NCBI RefSeq assembly: GCF_033807575.1
Contig: NC_084707.1
Location: 18,586,550 to 18,650,549 of the forward strand
Length of the DNA: 64,000 nt
DNA from: Cydia pomonella
Lineage: Eukaryota > Arthropoda > Insecta > Lepidoptera > Tortricidae
Direction: 5' to 3'
In this document: piece after piece, positions 12,027-24,635 of the stretch
Position numbering within the stretch: the first letter of the stretch is position 1
How the letters are laid out: every line of letters begins with the position of its first letter
Notes under the pieces: model-generated
Told to the model about the DNA's origin: nothing
The model's database searches: none
The model's input: the letters and a program-made list of their open reading frames with translations, nothing else
Program-made: the position numbers and the translations under genes

Positions 12027-12600
12027 GTGACATCTAAGATTGCTCAAGGGCAACACTGGTGTGAAGGCTGAGGGTAGAGAGGTATCACTGGACTTTAAAT
12101 ATATGGCCAAATTGCCACTTAACTTTCCACGTCTACCTTTGAGTATGCAGCTCTCGCGACTTCACTCTGGACAGCCGGCTAAGGCAAGCCAGAGGCAGAG
12201 ATTCCTGAGCCCACCTTTCGGGTAACAGAACTAAAGTACTCGGGTACGTGGGGTCGCTACTTCCCAATTGCTTGCCACAAGCTGCCCTGCCCTGCCCTTA
12301 TTGTTTCTTTTCTGTGCTTCTTCTGCCTTACTTAAAATTTATTCAAGATTAACAAGCTTTGCTTAAATAATATCGGAGGGTAAAAATAGATCACGAAAAC
12401 GAAGCCGGCTTTCATGATTTACTTCCTAGCAGAAATTCTTATAAAATTGGAAAAGCTAATGAAAAATGCAGGGTTACTTCAAATTGGTAAACAAAATCAA
12501 TGTTTTACAAACATCTTCTGTAAAGCCTCTCAATGAAGTCTCATGCTTTTAAAATAATCAAAAATATTTTTTTGAAGTTGTGTGTGTGTTATCCCATTTT
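12027..12600. other. Retroelement-like relic and AT-rich spacer
   Basis: Bases 12040-12300 are of balanced composition. They end in the repetitive CTGCCCTGCCCTGCCCTTAT and look like a fragment of a dispersed repeat. A 61-codon frame there has no recognisable product. The rest is AT-rich. Confidence 0.35.
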
Positions 12601-13795
12601 TAGCCGACTTCAAGATTTCAAAAGAGGAGGTTATCAATTCGGAGGAGGTTGTGTTTTTTTTGTTTTTTTTTTAAATGTTTGTTACTCCATAACTCCGTCA
12701 TTTCTGAACCGATTTTGAAAATTATTTTTTGTTTGAATTTATATATAAACAGATTGGTCCCGTTTTTGTCAAAACTCAGTTCTGATGATGGGATCCATGA
12801 GGAATCTAGAGAACTCTTTATATTTTCTTTATATACAATAGTGATTTTTATATTTTCTGTAACAAATCAAGCATTTACATTTAAAAAAGTGACTTTTTGA
12901 CAGTGTTTTTTGAGTGAGTGAGTGTTTTTTGAAAGTGAGTTTTTGACTTTTGGCGATTTCTCCTCTTCGCTGTGTTTGTTAAGTAAATTAAATTTTTAAA
13001 ACAATTTTTTGTCAAGTTCGAGTTCTGACGATGGGGTATCGAGGGAACTCTTCAAATATGAAAGGCATACATATAGTGATTTTTGTATTTTCTGTGACAA
13101 ATCAAGCATTTACATTTGAAAAAGTGACATTTGATGAAGTGGAACTGCTGATGATGATCAGAGTGGAACACTTCAATGACGCATAGTACACGTTTAGCGA
13201 TTTCTCCTCTTCGCTGTGTTTGTTAAGTAAATTAGATTTTCAAGATAAATTTTTGTCAGGTTCGAGTTCTGACGATGGGGTCCATGACGACTCGAGGGAA
13301 CTCCTCAAATATTAAAGGCATATACCTATATAGTGATCTTAATATTGTCATTACCAAATCAAGTATTTACATTTGTAGAAGTGACATTTGATGAAGTGGA
13401 ACTGCTGATGATGAACAGAACGGAACTCTTCAATGATGCATAGTTCACGTTTGGCAACTTGTTCTTTGCCAAGCAGTAAGGTTTTCAAGGCACATTTTTA
13501 TATTTCTATCCTATTTAGTTTTTTTAATAATTATCTGGTGCTTTATTTCATGCATGCTGTGAAATAATTTATCTTAAATACAGTCGAATACCCTATTGCG
13601 GGTATCTTACCAGTCAATCATAGGGCAATTTAGAAATGTGTCAAGGTGGGTGCAGTGGCAAAAAAAAAACATGTTACCTCCTTTTCTACATAAGTAATTA
13701 GGCGTAGGACGCTGTCTTTTTAATTTCATTTTATGAAATCTAAAATCAACAATAATCGTTCTTTCACCGGTCTCCCTCATTGAAGTCGGTTTTTT
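12601..13795. mobile_element. ACCGACTTCAA-ended element, copy C with tandem units
   Basis: Left end GCCGACTTCAAGATTTCAAA, right end TGAAGTCGGTTTTTTA. Internal units beginning GTGAT and carrying CAAATCAAGCATTTACATTT start at about 12841, 13076 and 13333, so this copy has three units against two in copy A. Each unit also carries GAAGTGGAACTGCTGATGAT and a GATGCATAG/GACGCATAG block. A different repeat is inserted in its terminal T run. Confidence 0.7.
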
Positions 13796-14508
13796 AGGGT
13801 TCCGTAGTCAACTAGGAACCCTTATAGTTTCGCCATGTCCGTCTGTCTGTCTGTCTGTCCAAGGCTTTGCTCCGTGGTCGTTAGTGCTAGAAAGCTGATA
13901 TTTGGCATGGATATATAAATCAATAAAGCCGACAAAGTCGTACAATAAAATCTAAAATATTCCTATTAAATATAATATTTATATATTATATATATATAAA
14001 TATTATAATATTTAAATATTATATATATTAAATATTATATATATTTATATTTTTTTTAGGGTACCTCCCCTACACGTAAAATGGGGGTTACCATTTTTTT
14101 TGATTCAACCCTACAGTGTGGGATATCGTTGGAAAGGTCTTTCAAAACTAATAGGGGTCTTCAACAAACAGTTCTTGATAAAGTGAATATATTCGGAGAT
14201 AATTGCTCCGAAAGAAAATGTATCCCCCCCTATATAAATGTAAAATGTATAACCATAGGTCTAAAAATATAAAAAAAATCTTGGCAGTAGAGTTTAAGAA
14301 AGACATTAAATGAAAACTATAGCGGATATGATGATGAGTTATCGCAAAAACTTTCCCCTTTATAGTAAAAAGACGTACACCCACAGTTCATCCCTTGGTT
14401 AACAATATACCACATTTTAAGCTCCAATTTAGCTTATTGTGACGGAAGAGTAACTACGGAACCCTACTCTGAGCATGGCCCGACATGCTCTTGGCCGGTT
14501 TTTTTTTC
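13794..14508. mobile_element. GGTTCCGTA/CCGGCC repeat family, full copy 1
   Basis: Begins AGGGTTCCGTAGTCAACTAG, passes a (GTCT)n stretch near 13840-13860 and ends GCCCGACATGCTCTTGGCCG before T residues. Close relatives lie at 33115-33710 and 58742-59450. This copy holds an (AT)-rich expansion at about 13975-14050. T-rich flanks at both ends suggest insertion into the T run that ends copy C. There is no coding capacity. Confidence 0.75.
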
Positions 14509-14930
14509 TTAAATATTATTATGTGTCACATAGTTATCTTAACATATTATATCGCTAATTACTATAGGTACAAATCCGTATAGGTGCAGTGCTCTACTGA
14601 AAGGACAACAAATCACTATTCGAATGACAGAGAGTAACAAGAAGGCACTGCACCGGACAGTTTGGCGCTCCGGGCGGGAATATTGAACGAATTTTCCATT
14701 TGGTTATCTACTGCTCCCCTCGTTTTCCGAGCCAGTGGGTCGCTGCAATCGCTTGCTGGAAATACATCCGACATAACACGCCAATTCATACAACCATGCA
14801 GAATTTATTCTATCTTATAAGACTCAGAGACATAACTTGACTACGCGTGCATAATATACGAGTATACAGAAAGAGGTTTATAGGCATGCAGAAGTTTTAA
14901 CTGTAAATAACTTTTTGAAAATATTATACT
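14509..14930. other. Spacer without recognised gene
   Basis: Mixed composition. Nothing supported. Confidence 0.4.
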
Positions 14931-14934
14931 TTAA

Positions 14935-15718
14935 CCCTTTACCAGGCCAAGGGATATATTTCACCCACATCTTATATCGGTTACCGTAGTCAGGTTTTAA
15001 CTCCAAACCACCTACAAAATATTTTGTCAATCCCTGAAAATATTATTTTATGATCTTCATTCACAACACGCTTCTAAATTGCGTAATATATCTTTGGCAG
15101 CCGTTTAAATTCACTTGAACGCTAATTTCAGTAAACTACGGATAAATTCGAACACTTTTCATAATTTCTATGAAACAGAAGTACATAGGTCGAACAATTT
15201 TTTGATATTTTGTAGATTTTGAGTGTTGAAAGCTAATGTAATCGGAAACATTGCTAAATATTCATGCATTATTGTGTATGACCAGAATTAGGATGTGGGT
15301 TGACATTATCCCATGGCCTTATTAGAGTTTAACTGTGTGGGAGCTATATATATTTCCCATGGCCCGGTAAATTGTCTTGTCATGTCATAAAAACTCACGT
15401 AAGTAAGTGATTTTTTTTCAGTGATTGATATAATGTTTCGTAGGAGATTTGGAGTTAAACCTTGACTATTATAACCGATATAAGATGTGGGTGGAATATA
15501 TCCCTTAGCCTGATCAAGAATATAATAAGACAAAATCTAGTATGACAGTTCATTACTTAGACAGGCGATGGGATAACCTTAACCCACATTTTTATTTCTG
15601 GTTTAAAGGAAGATCTCCGACGTTCATAAATACATTTTTTACAAGGCGTACAATACGGTTGCAACAGCATATAAAGTACGTATTAAGACACGCTGGTTCT
15701 TCGGGGCCTGGTAAAGGG
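14935..15718. mobile_element. piggyBac-like non-autonomous element with TTAA target sites
   Basis: TTAA stands at 14931-14934 and 15719-15722. Between them the ends are perfect inverted repeats, CCCTTTACCAGGCC on the left and GGCCTGGTAAAGGG on the right. TTAA duplication and CCC-starting ends are the mark of the piggyBac superfamily. Subterminal inverted blocks of about 90 bases (14945-15036 and 15424-15512, AAGGGATATATT near the ends) extend the symmetry. The element is 784 bp with no transposase. Confidence 0.85.
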
Positions 15719-15722
15719 TTAA

Positions 15723-16772
15723 CCTGCAACAATGTCAAGTACTATTATTTATTCTGCGGTCAGGTGTGCTGCAAATTGCGCGGAACTTTAAGCGTCGACT
15801 TTAAAAGTTTATAAAATATAACGTTATAAGTAATGGAGGTTTTCAGACACGAGACTTTTTGCACGGAATATGCTGAAACAGTCAGTATTCCGTAAAACAA
15901 AATTTGGGACCAGTGTTAATTTTTAAATTGTTTAACCAGCCGGGCCGGATGGATGCAATGTAAATAAATGGGCGGCAATATTTTCGGGAGAGTACCTAAC
16001 TGGTTCGAGCTTTCGCACACCGCTTCGTGAAGGGAAATAAACACGACTCTTGGTAAAATCAAGGCGAGCCCCAGGGACTTGAAGTAGGTACGTAGCCGAG
16101 GCAAAATAGAGTTTTTATTACGGTACAGTGACAGCCACGCTTGAGAACATTGTATTGTTCTTTTGGCTCAAATGCCGCTCGAGGCTTACAACCTAAACCA
16201 GCCATTGTCCTTTTCCTGCTTGAACTGCCGGCGACTGTTGCAAATTTTGTATATTAAACAAAAGAAGCGCTACGGGACGGGCATATGACCTGAAGTGGAT
16301 ATGATACATAGTAATACTTCATAAATATAAAACTGGGCATAAAGAGGGTCAAAATATAGCTGAAATGGCTGGAATGATTACTTACCTACTAACGTACTTG
16401 TTAACACTTTTTAATATTTTTTTTATAGAGAAAAATACGAGCAAGAAATAGGTAAAGCACACAAATAGCAGGTAATATTTACCTAACTGACAACCCTCAA
16501 ATCGGCGTTAATGTATAACCAATACCAATAACTGAATATAATCTAGACTAGAAATTATTAAGTTATTGAATGCTATTTGCTACAGTCTGGTTTTATTGCA
16601 GTCCGATGCATGCTTTGGAACAGCCGTCGCCGTTGGCGTGAAAATTAGAGCCATTATTTGTATTTATGGCGATACGTCCACGTAGCTCCCGAATGGCTGA
16701 ATAGGGCCATAAACGTGACGCGGCCCGGCGTCTGCCTGCAATCGATCACATAGGTACATACATATACAATAA
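15723..16772. other. Region without recognised gene
   Basis: AT-rich with a few GC-richer patches (15935-16100, 16620-16740). No open frame has family features and no repeat could be paired. Confidence 0.4.
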
Positions 16773-16803
16773 CTAGCTGTTGCCCGCGACTTCGTACGCG
16801 TGG
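16773..16803 (-). mobile_element. Helitron-type 3' end
   Basis: On the minus strand this reads CGCGTACGAAGTCGCGGGCA followed by ACAGCTAG and then T. A CGCG...CGCG hairpin about ten bases before a CTAG end, next to T, is the Helitron 3' signature. The 5' limit (toward higher coordinates) is not resolved. Confidence 0.55.
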
Positions 16804-18212
16804 ATTTGTATGTTGGTGGTTATATACATGAGCATAGAACATTATGCAGCAACAGGTAGCAGTAGGGACGGTTAATCACTTGTTAATAATTATAAAAGGC
16901 ATGAGAGCTCCCTCAAGCGGGCCATAGTTAAGACAGTGACGGAATTAGACTTGACAATCGTGCGTGCCGCTATTCATGACTGGCCTCGTCGTTTGAGGGC
17001 CTCTGTCAAGGCCAGAGGAGGCCATTTTGAATGATATTGTCACATGTAATTCCTGATTTTGTGTACTTCATTTTACTATATAGTTTATTAAACTTTCGTT
17101 CGTAGATGTTAGCTTCCTGTTAGGTTTGAGGTTAGGACTCAGAGAATGATACACGCACACGGTCGGTTGCTAACTAACGTTTATTGGTCCGCGCGATGCG
17201 CTATACATGCATACGTATGTATAGGTAGGTACATATAGATATAGAAACATAATGGACACTGCGTAAACAGGCTATACGCTACAACTATAGCTAGATACAA
17301 ATATTAATCCTTCCTTCCTTCCTTTGTTCCTTTGTTTCTAAATCCAGTCATTGGAGACTGTAGTCTGTATGAAAGCTGTGTGTCTGGCTGTACCTATGTA
17401 GAGAATCGTCTTTAGAGGCATTACGACTATGCGTCCGGATTTGCGTTTTGAAATGTTAAATATGAACTTAAAGAGATCTTAATTCGCCATCGACTCTTAA
17501 CACATTCACTGCCAGACAAAAAAATAAACAGTACTCCAAAAACCATACAATATCTATACCTCTATAGGCGCTCGCTAGGCCGCATAACGACCAACAAAGT
17601 AATGTACGCTGAGGGCGCACTTAAGAAGAAAGATAAATTAAAAAAATATTTTTTAGACCTGCCGTAAAACAATTGTAAAACAATACTACTTACTCTAGCT
17701 TTACTATACATGTACATAATAAATTATAAATAATGAATCATGGGCATAACAGATCCAATTTGTCGTCGACAATTCATCACGACCGGGTCCAGTCGCTGGC
17801 CGGCCGCCAACCGACTCAGGACTTCGACAACCAACTGACACGTTTATTTTACTCTGCACTGACTGTTCACATCCGTTTCTGATGTGCCCTAGCATTCAAT
17901 AGAATAACATATGGAATATGGGATAAATGGCAAAGTAATAGAAAATAATACGCAAAGCGAATACTTACTCGTATTACAAGTCGATAAGCGAATACTTATT
18001 ATAAAAGCTGGCTCACGATTTGTACAAATTTTGTACAAACATTTTCATGAATATTCGATGATAGCACTAAACTTGTAAATCAATCTAAACTTCTTGGTAA
18101 ATTTGTAGTTGTACTAGTAAAAGGTATTAAAATTAAAACCGTCAACCTGTTACCGTGAAAAATTCACCTGAACAAATATCTAAAGGTCTCTAAAGTAAAA
18201 ACTAATAGAACC
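16804..18212. other. Region without recognised gene
   Basis: A (CCTT)n tract lies near 17308-17340 and a GC-richer patch at 17760-17830. A lone TTAA with CACATTCACTGCCAG at 17497-17515 resembles a piggyBac-type end but has no partner. No gene supported. Confidence 0.4.
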
Positions 18213-18776
18213 CAATTCAATTCAATTCAAATATACTTTATTCATGTAGGCCTAGCAACAAGCACTTATGAATAGTAAGACAGTATTACATATAATTATC
18301 TTAATCTAATTATCAGAGCAATTTATTGATGTTGTAAATATTATTCCATATATAATACTAATGAATATAATTCATAGATCAAATTTAATACTAAAACTTT
18401 CACAAAATACAGTCATACAAAAAGAAATGTATAAAAAATACTAGTCTAGATTGTTTCTAGAATAAATTCTAAATGTCAAACAAATATAATAAAAACAATA
18501 AAGGAAATACATGCATTGGAATATCCATTTCATCATCATTATTCAAATATAATAAATAATTAATCATTTCGAAACACAATTAATCCCACGTTGTTTTATC
18601 ATTCATGTAGTCTTGTGTGGTATAATAAGCTTTAGAAATAAGTTTACGCTTTACATGATTCTTAAATTTATTAATTGGTAACTCAGTAATATGGTTTGGA
18701 AGTTTATTATAAAATCTCACACAATTACCCATGAATGATTTTTTAATTTTATGGAGCCGAGTGAAGGGCACGGCGA
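18213..18776 (-). mobile_element. 5'-truncated LINE, copy 2
   Basis: Nearly identical by eye to 150-730: same (GAATT)n tail (18213-18230), same 3' UTR and the same C-terminal RT peptide (minus, 18775 to 18580). It breaks off after the codons for AVPFTRLHK, about 80 bases before copy 1 does. High similarity of the two copies suggests recent activity of this family. Confidence 0.8.
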
Positions 18777-18814
18777 TTTGTGAAAAACCCATTCAAAAAC
18801 CCGATCAAATTCAT

Positions 18815-19147
18815 TTAACTGGGTCACTGAGGGTTCCATGCAAACTTGCAATGGTAGTTTTTGTACATTTTCCTTCATAAATATTATTTTTCATTGTAAA
18901 AAAATTAAAATATTGTGTTAGAATGTGCAACTCCCCCGCTCTACCCCTCCTTGACTTAGTTAGTAACTATATTTTGAAATTTGGCCCCTCTCCTCTTCAT
19001 ATTTCATTTTCCATAGTGATAAAATTAAATTAATAAAAAAAGCACTCAACATATTTGGGTTGCCCTTAAGTATTCCAATTCTACATAAACCGTAAGTCGT
19101 TCATGACACAAGGATTCCTTTTAGCTTTTTTGGTACGGAACCCTAAA
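18815..19147. mobile_element. GGTTCCGTA repeat fragment
   Basis: It opens with GAGGGTTCCATGCAAACTTG and closes with GGTACGGAACCCTAAAAAC, the outer motifs of the CCGGCC/AACCC family. The LINE copy 2 truncation point lies just upstream. Confidence 0.6.
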
Positions 19148-19881
19148 AACACACTAGGTTCATTATCTTGCCTAAAATGTAACAACAGGGCGACATCGTG
19201 ATGTTAAATTTCAAATCCCCGTCATCTTCCACAGGCGTCTGAAACCTAATGGACCGCCGAGTATGCCAAGGTCCCATATAACAAATTACGATGCCAAGTT
19301 ACATCGTAATTTAATACAAAAACCTTTTAACTCCGCTGAGAGCTATCGTAAATTTTTATTTTTCCCAATATTGGAACAAGGGTTTTATTTCCAAAGCCGA
19401 TTTATATAAAAAAATATTATGCTGATTTTATTGGTTTGTATCGGATATATTATTATGTAGGAACTATGTATCATAGGTACCTATGTAAAGGTCGGACTCA
19501 GACTTCTAAAACTTTCTAAAACTACTTTGTTACATAGGTGAGTTTGATAGTTTCTGATTTTTTTTGATACCTAGTACCTACACATATTCGGCCAACGTAG
19601 GCCAATTTTTTATTTAAGAATCGCTTGCGTTCTTTAACGTATTGTGTTCCTTAGATTGGCTTATGTTGACATGAAGTATAAAAGAGTAGCCAAGACCAAA
19701 GAGTACCGCTAAGAATAATCCCTGAGAGTAATATTATAATAACGCCGCTCTTATTTTACCAAGTCCTAAAATCCTAGAGTAATTTAGTCTAGGAAAGTAA
19801 AATGCATTGATTCGGCGTATGTTGCCATACCTAAGTGTTCTTCATAGAATATTTATTCATGTAATTATGTGAACACATGTA
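19148..19881. other. AT-rich spacer
   Basis: No gene or repeat that I can name. Confidence 0.4.
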
Positions 19882-20319
19882 TCTATATATATATATTTCT
19901 GCTGTGATCTCGAAAACGGCTCTAACAATTTCGCTGAAATTTGGTATATAGGGGGTTTTTGGGGGCATACAATCTATCTAGATTAGTCTTATTTATGTTT
20001 GGGAAAACGCGTTTTCGAGTTTTCATGCGTTTTTCTTTCGACGCAGAATATGGTCGCTAATCTCGTGTTGCCAGCCGCTGTCCGTCTGGTCCAGCGGGTT
20101 AAGACGCGGACTGCTAAACGAGTGTTACGGGTTCGAATCTCGCCCGGTGACTAACTTTTGTTTTCTTTTTATATGTTCAAGTTTATATATAATTTTTTAA
20201 TTTTTATTACTTTAGACAAGTTTAAATTAGTAAAAAAATGTAGTTAAATTATTACCTATACACCACCATATTACAATAAATAGTTATAACCGAGCAAAGC
20301 TCGGTCGCCCAGGTACTAG
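19882..20319 (+). mobile_element. Non-autonomous Helitron carrying a tRNA-like module
   Basis: It starts TCTATATATATATATTTCTG directly after an A and ends GGTACTAG directly before a T, the A^T target and TC...CTAG ends of Helitrons. A stem-loop ACCGAGCAAAGCTCGGT (20289-20305) lies 14 bases before the 3' end. Length is 438 bp with no ORF for a Rep-helicase. A tRNA-like stretch lies in the middle (separate entry). Confidence 0.8.
20078..20152 (+). other. tRNA-Ser-like sequence inside the Helitron
   Basis: The stretch has a TGGTCCAGCGGGTTAAGACG block like a D arm and pol III A box. It is followed by GGACTGCTAAA, which resembles a GCT-anticodon loop, and by GGTTCGAATCT, a pol III B box. The pattern is that of tRNA-Ser(GCT). 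The acceptor stem does not close convincingly, so I read it as a tRNA-derived relic rather than a tRNA gene. Confidence 0.6.
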
Positions 20320-23300
20320 TAATATATATGTCATCAAGCTATACTTAATATTAAATGAATGAACAGGGATAGCATAGCAGACAACTGTAGATAGAGGAAC
20401 TCTATTTATTTGTGTCATACGTCACAATTAACCCTCATCATATTTATTTCAAATTAAAGATTCAATACAATGCTATTTAACTTAAGGTCGTGAAGTGGGC
20501 GCAGTGCAGACATTGTGTAACGTGCTCATCACGGCGACGTGATCGCTGCACCGCCAACAGCTGCCTTATTGGACGACGCGACATGACTCGACCCATCCAA
20601 TATTTATGGCGCATTGTGCTCTGTGCCTTTATTTTATGATCCTGGCCTCCAGCTCTACGAATTTCAATATGTAGGTACTGGAAGTGAAAAAGCGACCAGC
20701 GATCGACTATTTTCTCGCACAAACTGTGTCTGGAATTAGATCCCGTGTGAATAAAATATATGAATATGTTAATCGTTCATTGCTGACTATTCACATTGCC
20801 AGCGAGAATTGTTTTCTGAGATAAAATGTTTTTCGCTGCTGGCTTCTCGCTGATTGCTGACGGACGCCTTTAGGTAGAAAGGTTTGCGTTTAACAATCGA
20901 ATACCGTTACCTACCGTTATAGTATACATGACAAGTTTTAGTACTATTACGCATTTTTTTGCTACAAATCGGAAAACACCTAGTATTCATGTATAGTGTC
21001 GCGTTATAAACCTGTAGCTTTACGGTGAATAAATCATAAATTAAAAAAATGTAATGAATTTCAACCCTTGTTAAGGCGTTTTTCAGGGTTGTTTTGCCCT
21101 ACGTCATATTGTCATATGATATGTCGTATAGGGTAAAGAAAATTTTGTATGGAGCACTCAAAATAATAACAAATAGGTACAACATGGGTGCCTCATCAAA
21201 TCTATGAATTCTTCATATGCCTCACTAAATTCTATTCAATAGACAAGTAAAAAATATTCCAGGCCAATTACAAAAGCTATAAATCGGCTAGCACAAACAA
21301 ATTTAAGTACCTATGTCGGTACTAACTCACAGCGTTCACGTTCAAGTTGTTCAACTGACCCAGAAAATTGGCGTCCTGTAGATTTTCCAAATGAAAGCAG
21401 TACCAATGTTAGGGCGTAGAACAATGGGTGAAGCGTCAAGTGTCGTATTGGAGGCAGAGTAGTTGCCTACTTTTGACCATTGTCATTTACTAACTTGGGT
21501 TTCCAACAAGGCAAACTTTCGGAAGGTAACTTCGTAATTGTGCACGTATCTCAGGTCACCAACGGGTAGGTACTATTAATGTGTTGTGATTTACGCAGTG
21601 AAATGGCGATGTAATATATTAAAACAATATGAAAAAAAAGTCTTGTTCAGAGTTAACTTTCAATATTTTCCGACCAATTTCATACTTGAGGCATAGAAAA
21701 AATATCTAAGATGTTGAGTGCGAAGTACCTCCCTATGTCTTATACACAAATATTAAGTCTCTGCTGGTCTTTAGATCGCACGAACCGCTGAAAGATGCGC
21801 ACTTTTTTAAGCAGGTACCCAATGTCTTTATAACACTCATGTACTTGAGAAAGTTCTCCTGTGGGTAAAACCGGCCCTAACACTGAGCCAGGCTAGGAGG
21901 CCCGTAAACGTGAACAACACCAAAAAGTGGTTTAAAAGTGACAGTTTTTATCTAATATCAAACATGGTGTAGAAATTGGCGTGGCGACGGAAAAGGTCCG
22001 GACGTGGGGGGGCTCAGTTCGTCGACGCCCGGAATCGCCCTAATGGTCGGAAGCTTGTTACGTGTTTAAATACTCATTACTTCCTTCAGCTCATTTCACC
22101 ATTAATCAGTTGGTATATTAACAGCCATTACCACGTGAGCCATCAGAGTAACAATCTGTTGGTCCCAGTATTCAAATCCAACTTAGGTTGCAGTCGGCAT
22201 CGGCATTGGGTTGCAAGCGCCCAATAAATATTTGTTCACGAAAGTAATATAATATTATAGTGATTTAGGCTTTCTTGTGTTTATTTTGCTGCCCTATCTA
22301 CCTACGTGCCTACATTTTATAATTATTTACTTCTCTTAATACTTTTGTCAATCGTTTAGCAATGTTCTTTTTTGTATTTAATCAGTTTTCAAAATTTCTT
22401 ACGTCCTCTTTATAAACTACCTAGACTATAAACTTATCAAGGCATTTTCTCAGCCAACTGAGTAACTTTCATTGCAACTTGGCGCCCAAGTGTGTCACCG
22501 CTTGAATGGAGTCGTGGCGAAGTAAGTTACATAAGTCTCAAACGAACTTCCCTGATAAATTAGGACTTCATAAATATTCGAGATGTGATCGAATTGAATG
22601 TTTCCTTTGGCTCTCAATTTGATTAACTTAGGATTGTTACTCAGGTATCTACATTTACAAAAATTCTACGCTTCTTTTAACTAAGTAACTCAACAATTTC
22701 AGTTTAGTACGTACGATCGTGTTCCGCACTTCCGCAGCCTATCGCAACCTTAGATTAATAACCCTCCTTTCTCAGATTTACAACCGTGACGGAGCGACGC
22801 TTGAATCTAGTGATTTATTTAGGACTTCGAGCAACACCGGCTTCCGACACGAATATTTAGGATGATTAACTACTAATATTGTACAGCACCTCTTTAACTT
22901 CGATAAATGCGATCAATGTTATCTAAATAGAAAAAGTTTACAGTGAAGTCGCCCTTTGGAAAGTTTAAAATAAATGTATATATATGTTATAATTATAAAT
23001 ATGTATATTGTTTTTCGATCGATCCCGGAACGTTAACGTTAAATTTGTATAATGGCGTTGCGGATGATGTACTTCCAGGCTACGAAGTCGACATAGCGCT
23101 ACAAGCGTAGCTACCAACTCATCATCAGCATCATATCAGCCATTTATCTCCCACTGCTGAGCATAGGCCTCTCTTCTAGTACGCCACTGGTCCCGATCCT
23201 ACCTATCAGCTACCAGTAATAAGCAGTGAATCCGATGAAATGTTTCTAAATTATATTGTAGCAACAATAATTTTTCAATAGATCGTGTTATTCACGAAGA

Positions 23301-24197
23301 CGCGTTCCTTGACTCGTATTGTCATGTTATTAAAGGTTAGATTTGACAAATCTGCGCGTCGTCGTGGACAGGGGCGTCCAGTGACTATATATTACGGGTG
23401 TTCACTTACCTACATTAAAGAAAAAAACTAAAACTACCCAATTTAACCTATTTTTTTTATTAACCTTTGCAAAATACCAACCTCTGCATCTGAGGTGCCA
23501 ACCTCTACATCTGATTCGGACTCCTTGGCCGAAAATATACACAAGGCGTAGCGCTCCGTGCGTAGCTACCAGCTAGGCAGTGAATCCGATGAATTGTCTA
23601 TAAATTATTTTGTAGCGACGACAATTTGGCTAATATAACTTGGCTGCGTTAGGTTTTAGAATTTAGACAATAGCGTGATTCAGCCGATTGCTTACATTTG
23701 ATTTGACCCCGATGCGCGTTTACATCGGCATTGGGCGTTCACTATACTTTTGCAGTTCAATGCTCTCATAAATATCACGGACGCTCCCAGGTGCCACAGA
23801 CATGATTTCCATTTCTGCACCTTAGCAATAGCGACTACGATTTACTGCTTGTGTTTTTTTTACCTAGCTTTTTTGCAGGGTTTGCCTAAATGCTTGCTTA
23901 TTTTTGCTAAATATACAATTGTATATCAGTAAAACTTTTCCTGTCTGGGAAAAATACTTTATCCCAAATCATGTACAGCGAGCTGCAATAGTGCAAACTC
24001 ACTATGCACTTTTGCATCTGTTTGTACGTATACGTAACTTAGATACAAGTTTTTTTGTTGAAGCATTATTATCTTATACTCGTTATTAAGTAGGTAATAC
24101 TCATTTTTATTTTTCGTTACATATTAAGATTTGACTTATGTATCCAAACCACAATAATTTATGTTTGCGGGTTCGCGATTATACTACCGGGGGCTAA
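20320..24197. other. Long region without recognised gene
   Basis: A repeat fragment at about 23116-23205 holds ATCAGCCATTTATCTCCCAC and TGAGCATAGGCCTCTC, a motif common in moth repeats. Two diverged copies of about 90 bases sharing CAGTGAATCCGATGAA lie at 23206-23290 and 23546-23640. GC-richer patches are at 20485-20600 and 21975-22050. No exon of the downstream gene could be identified here. Confidence 0.45.
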
Positions 24198-24632
24198 GGG
24201 GTCATCCATTAATTACATCACACGTTTAGGGGAAGGGAGGGGGTCAAGAAAATGTCACTTCTTGTTTCAAGGGGAAGGGGGGAGTCACAAACTTTGTGAC
24301 GTCACTTTAACTTCACCAGTATTAATTTAAAAAAAAAATTCGCTGTACAGTTAAATAACGAATTTTTAGAACGATAATCGTTTTATGCGATTAACTTTCT
24401 TTCCTATTCTGTTTTGTGTTATAATTACTAATATTACTTTTGTCCAAAATAGTTTGGTAAAATATTAATAGTAACAAATTAGATTCGCCGATTTTGTTGA
24501 AAAAAAAAAATGCGAAAAATGTGTTTTCCCACCAGGGGGGGAGGAGTTTGCCAAATGTGACCAAGTGTGACAAGGAGGGGGGAGGGGTCAAAAAACCTAG
24601 AAATTCGTGTGATGTAATTAATGGATGACCCC
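24198..24632. mobile_element. Harbinger-like MITE with TAA target duplication
   Basis: Perfect terminal inverted repeats of about 27 bases start GGGGTCATCCATTAATTACA. TAA flanks both ends (24195-24197 and 24633-24635). A 3-bp TAA/TWA duplication and G-rich ends fit PIF/Harbinger. Subterminal G-rich blocks (AAGGGAGGGGGTC and its inverse) extend the symmetry. 435 bp, no transposase. Confidence 0.85.
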
Positions 24633-24635
24633 TAA

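Noticed and set aside
12841..13400. CRISPR-like or direct-repeat array
   Set aside because: Units are about 245 bases, diverged along their whole length and have no unique spacers. They belong to a transposable element in a eukaryotic genome.
20078..20152. A functional tRNA-Ser gene
   Set aside because: The B box and anticodon-like loop are present, but the acceptor stem does not pair well and the sequence lies inside a Helitron.
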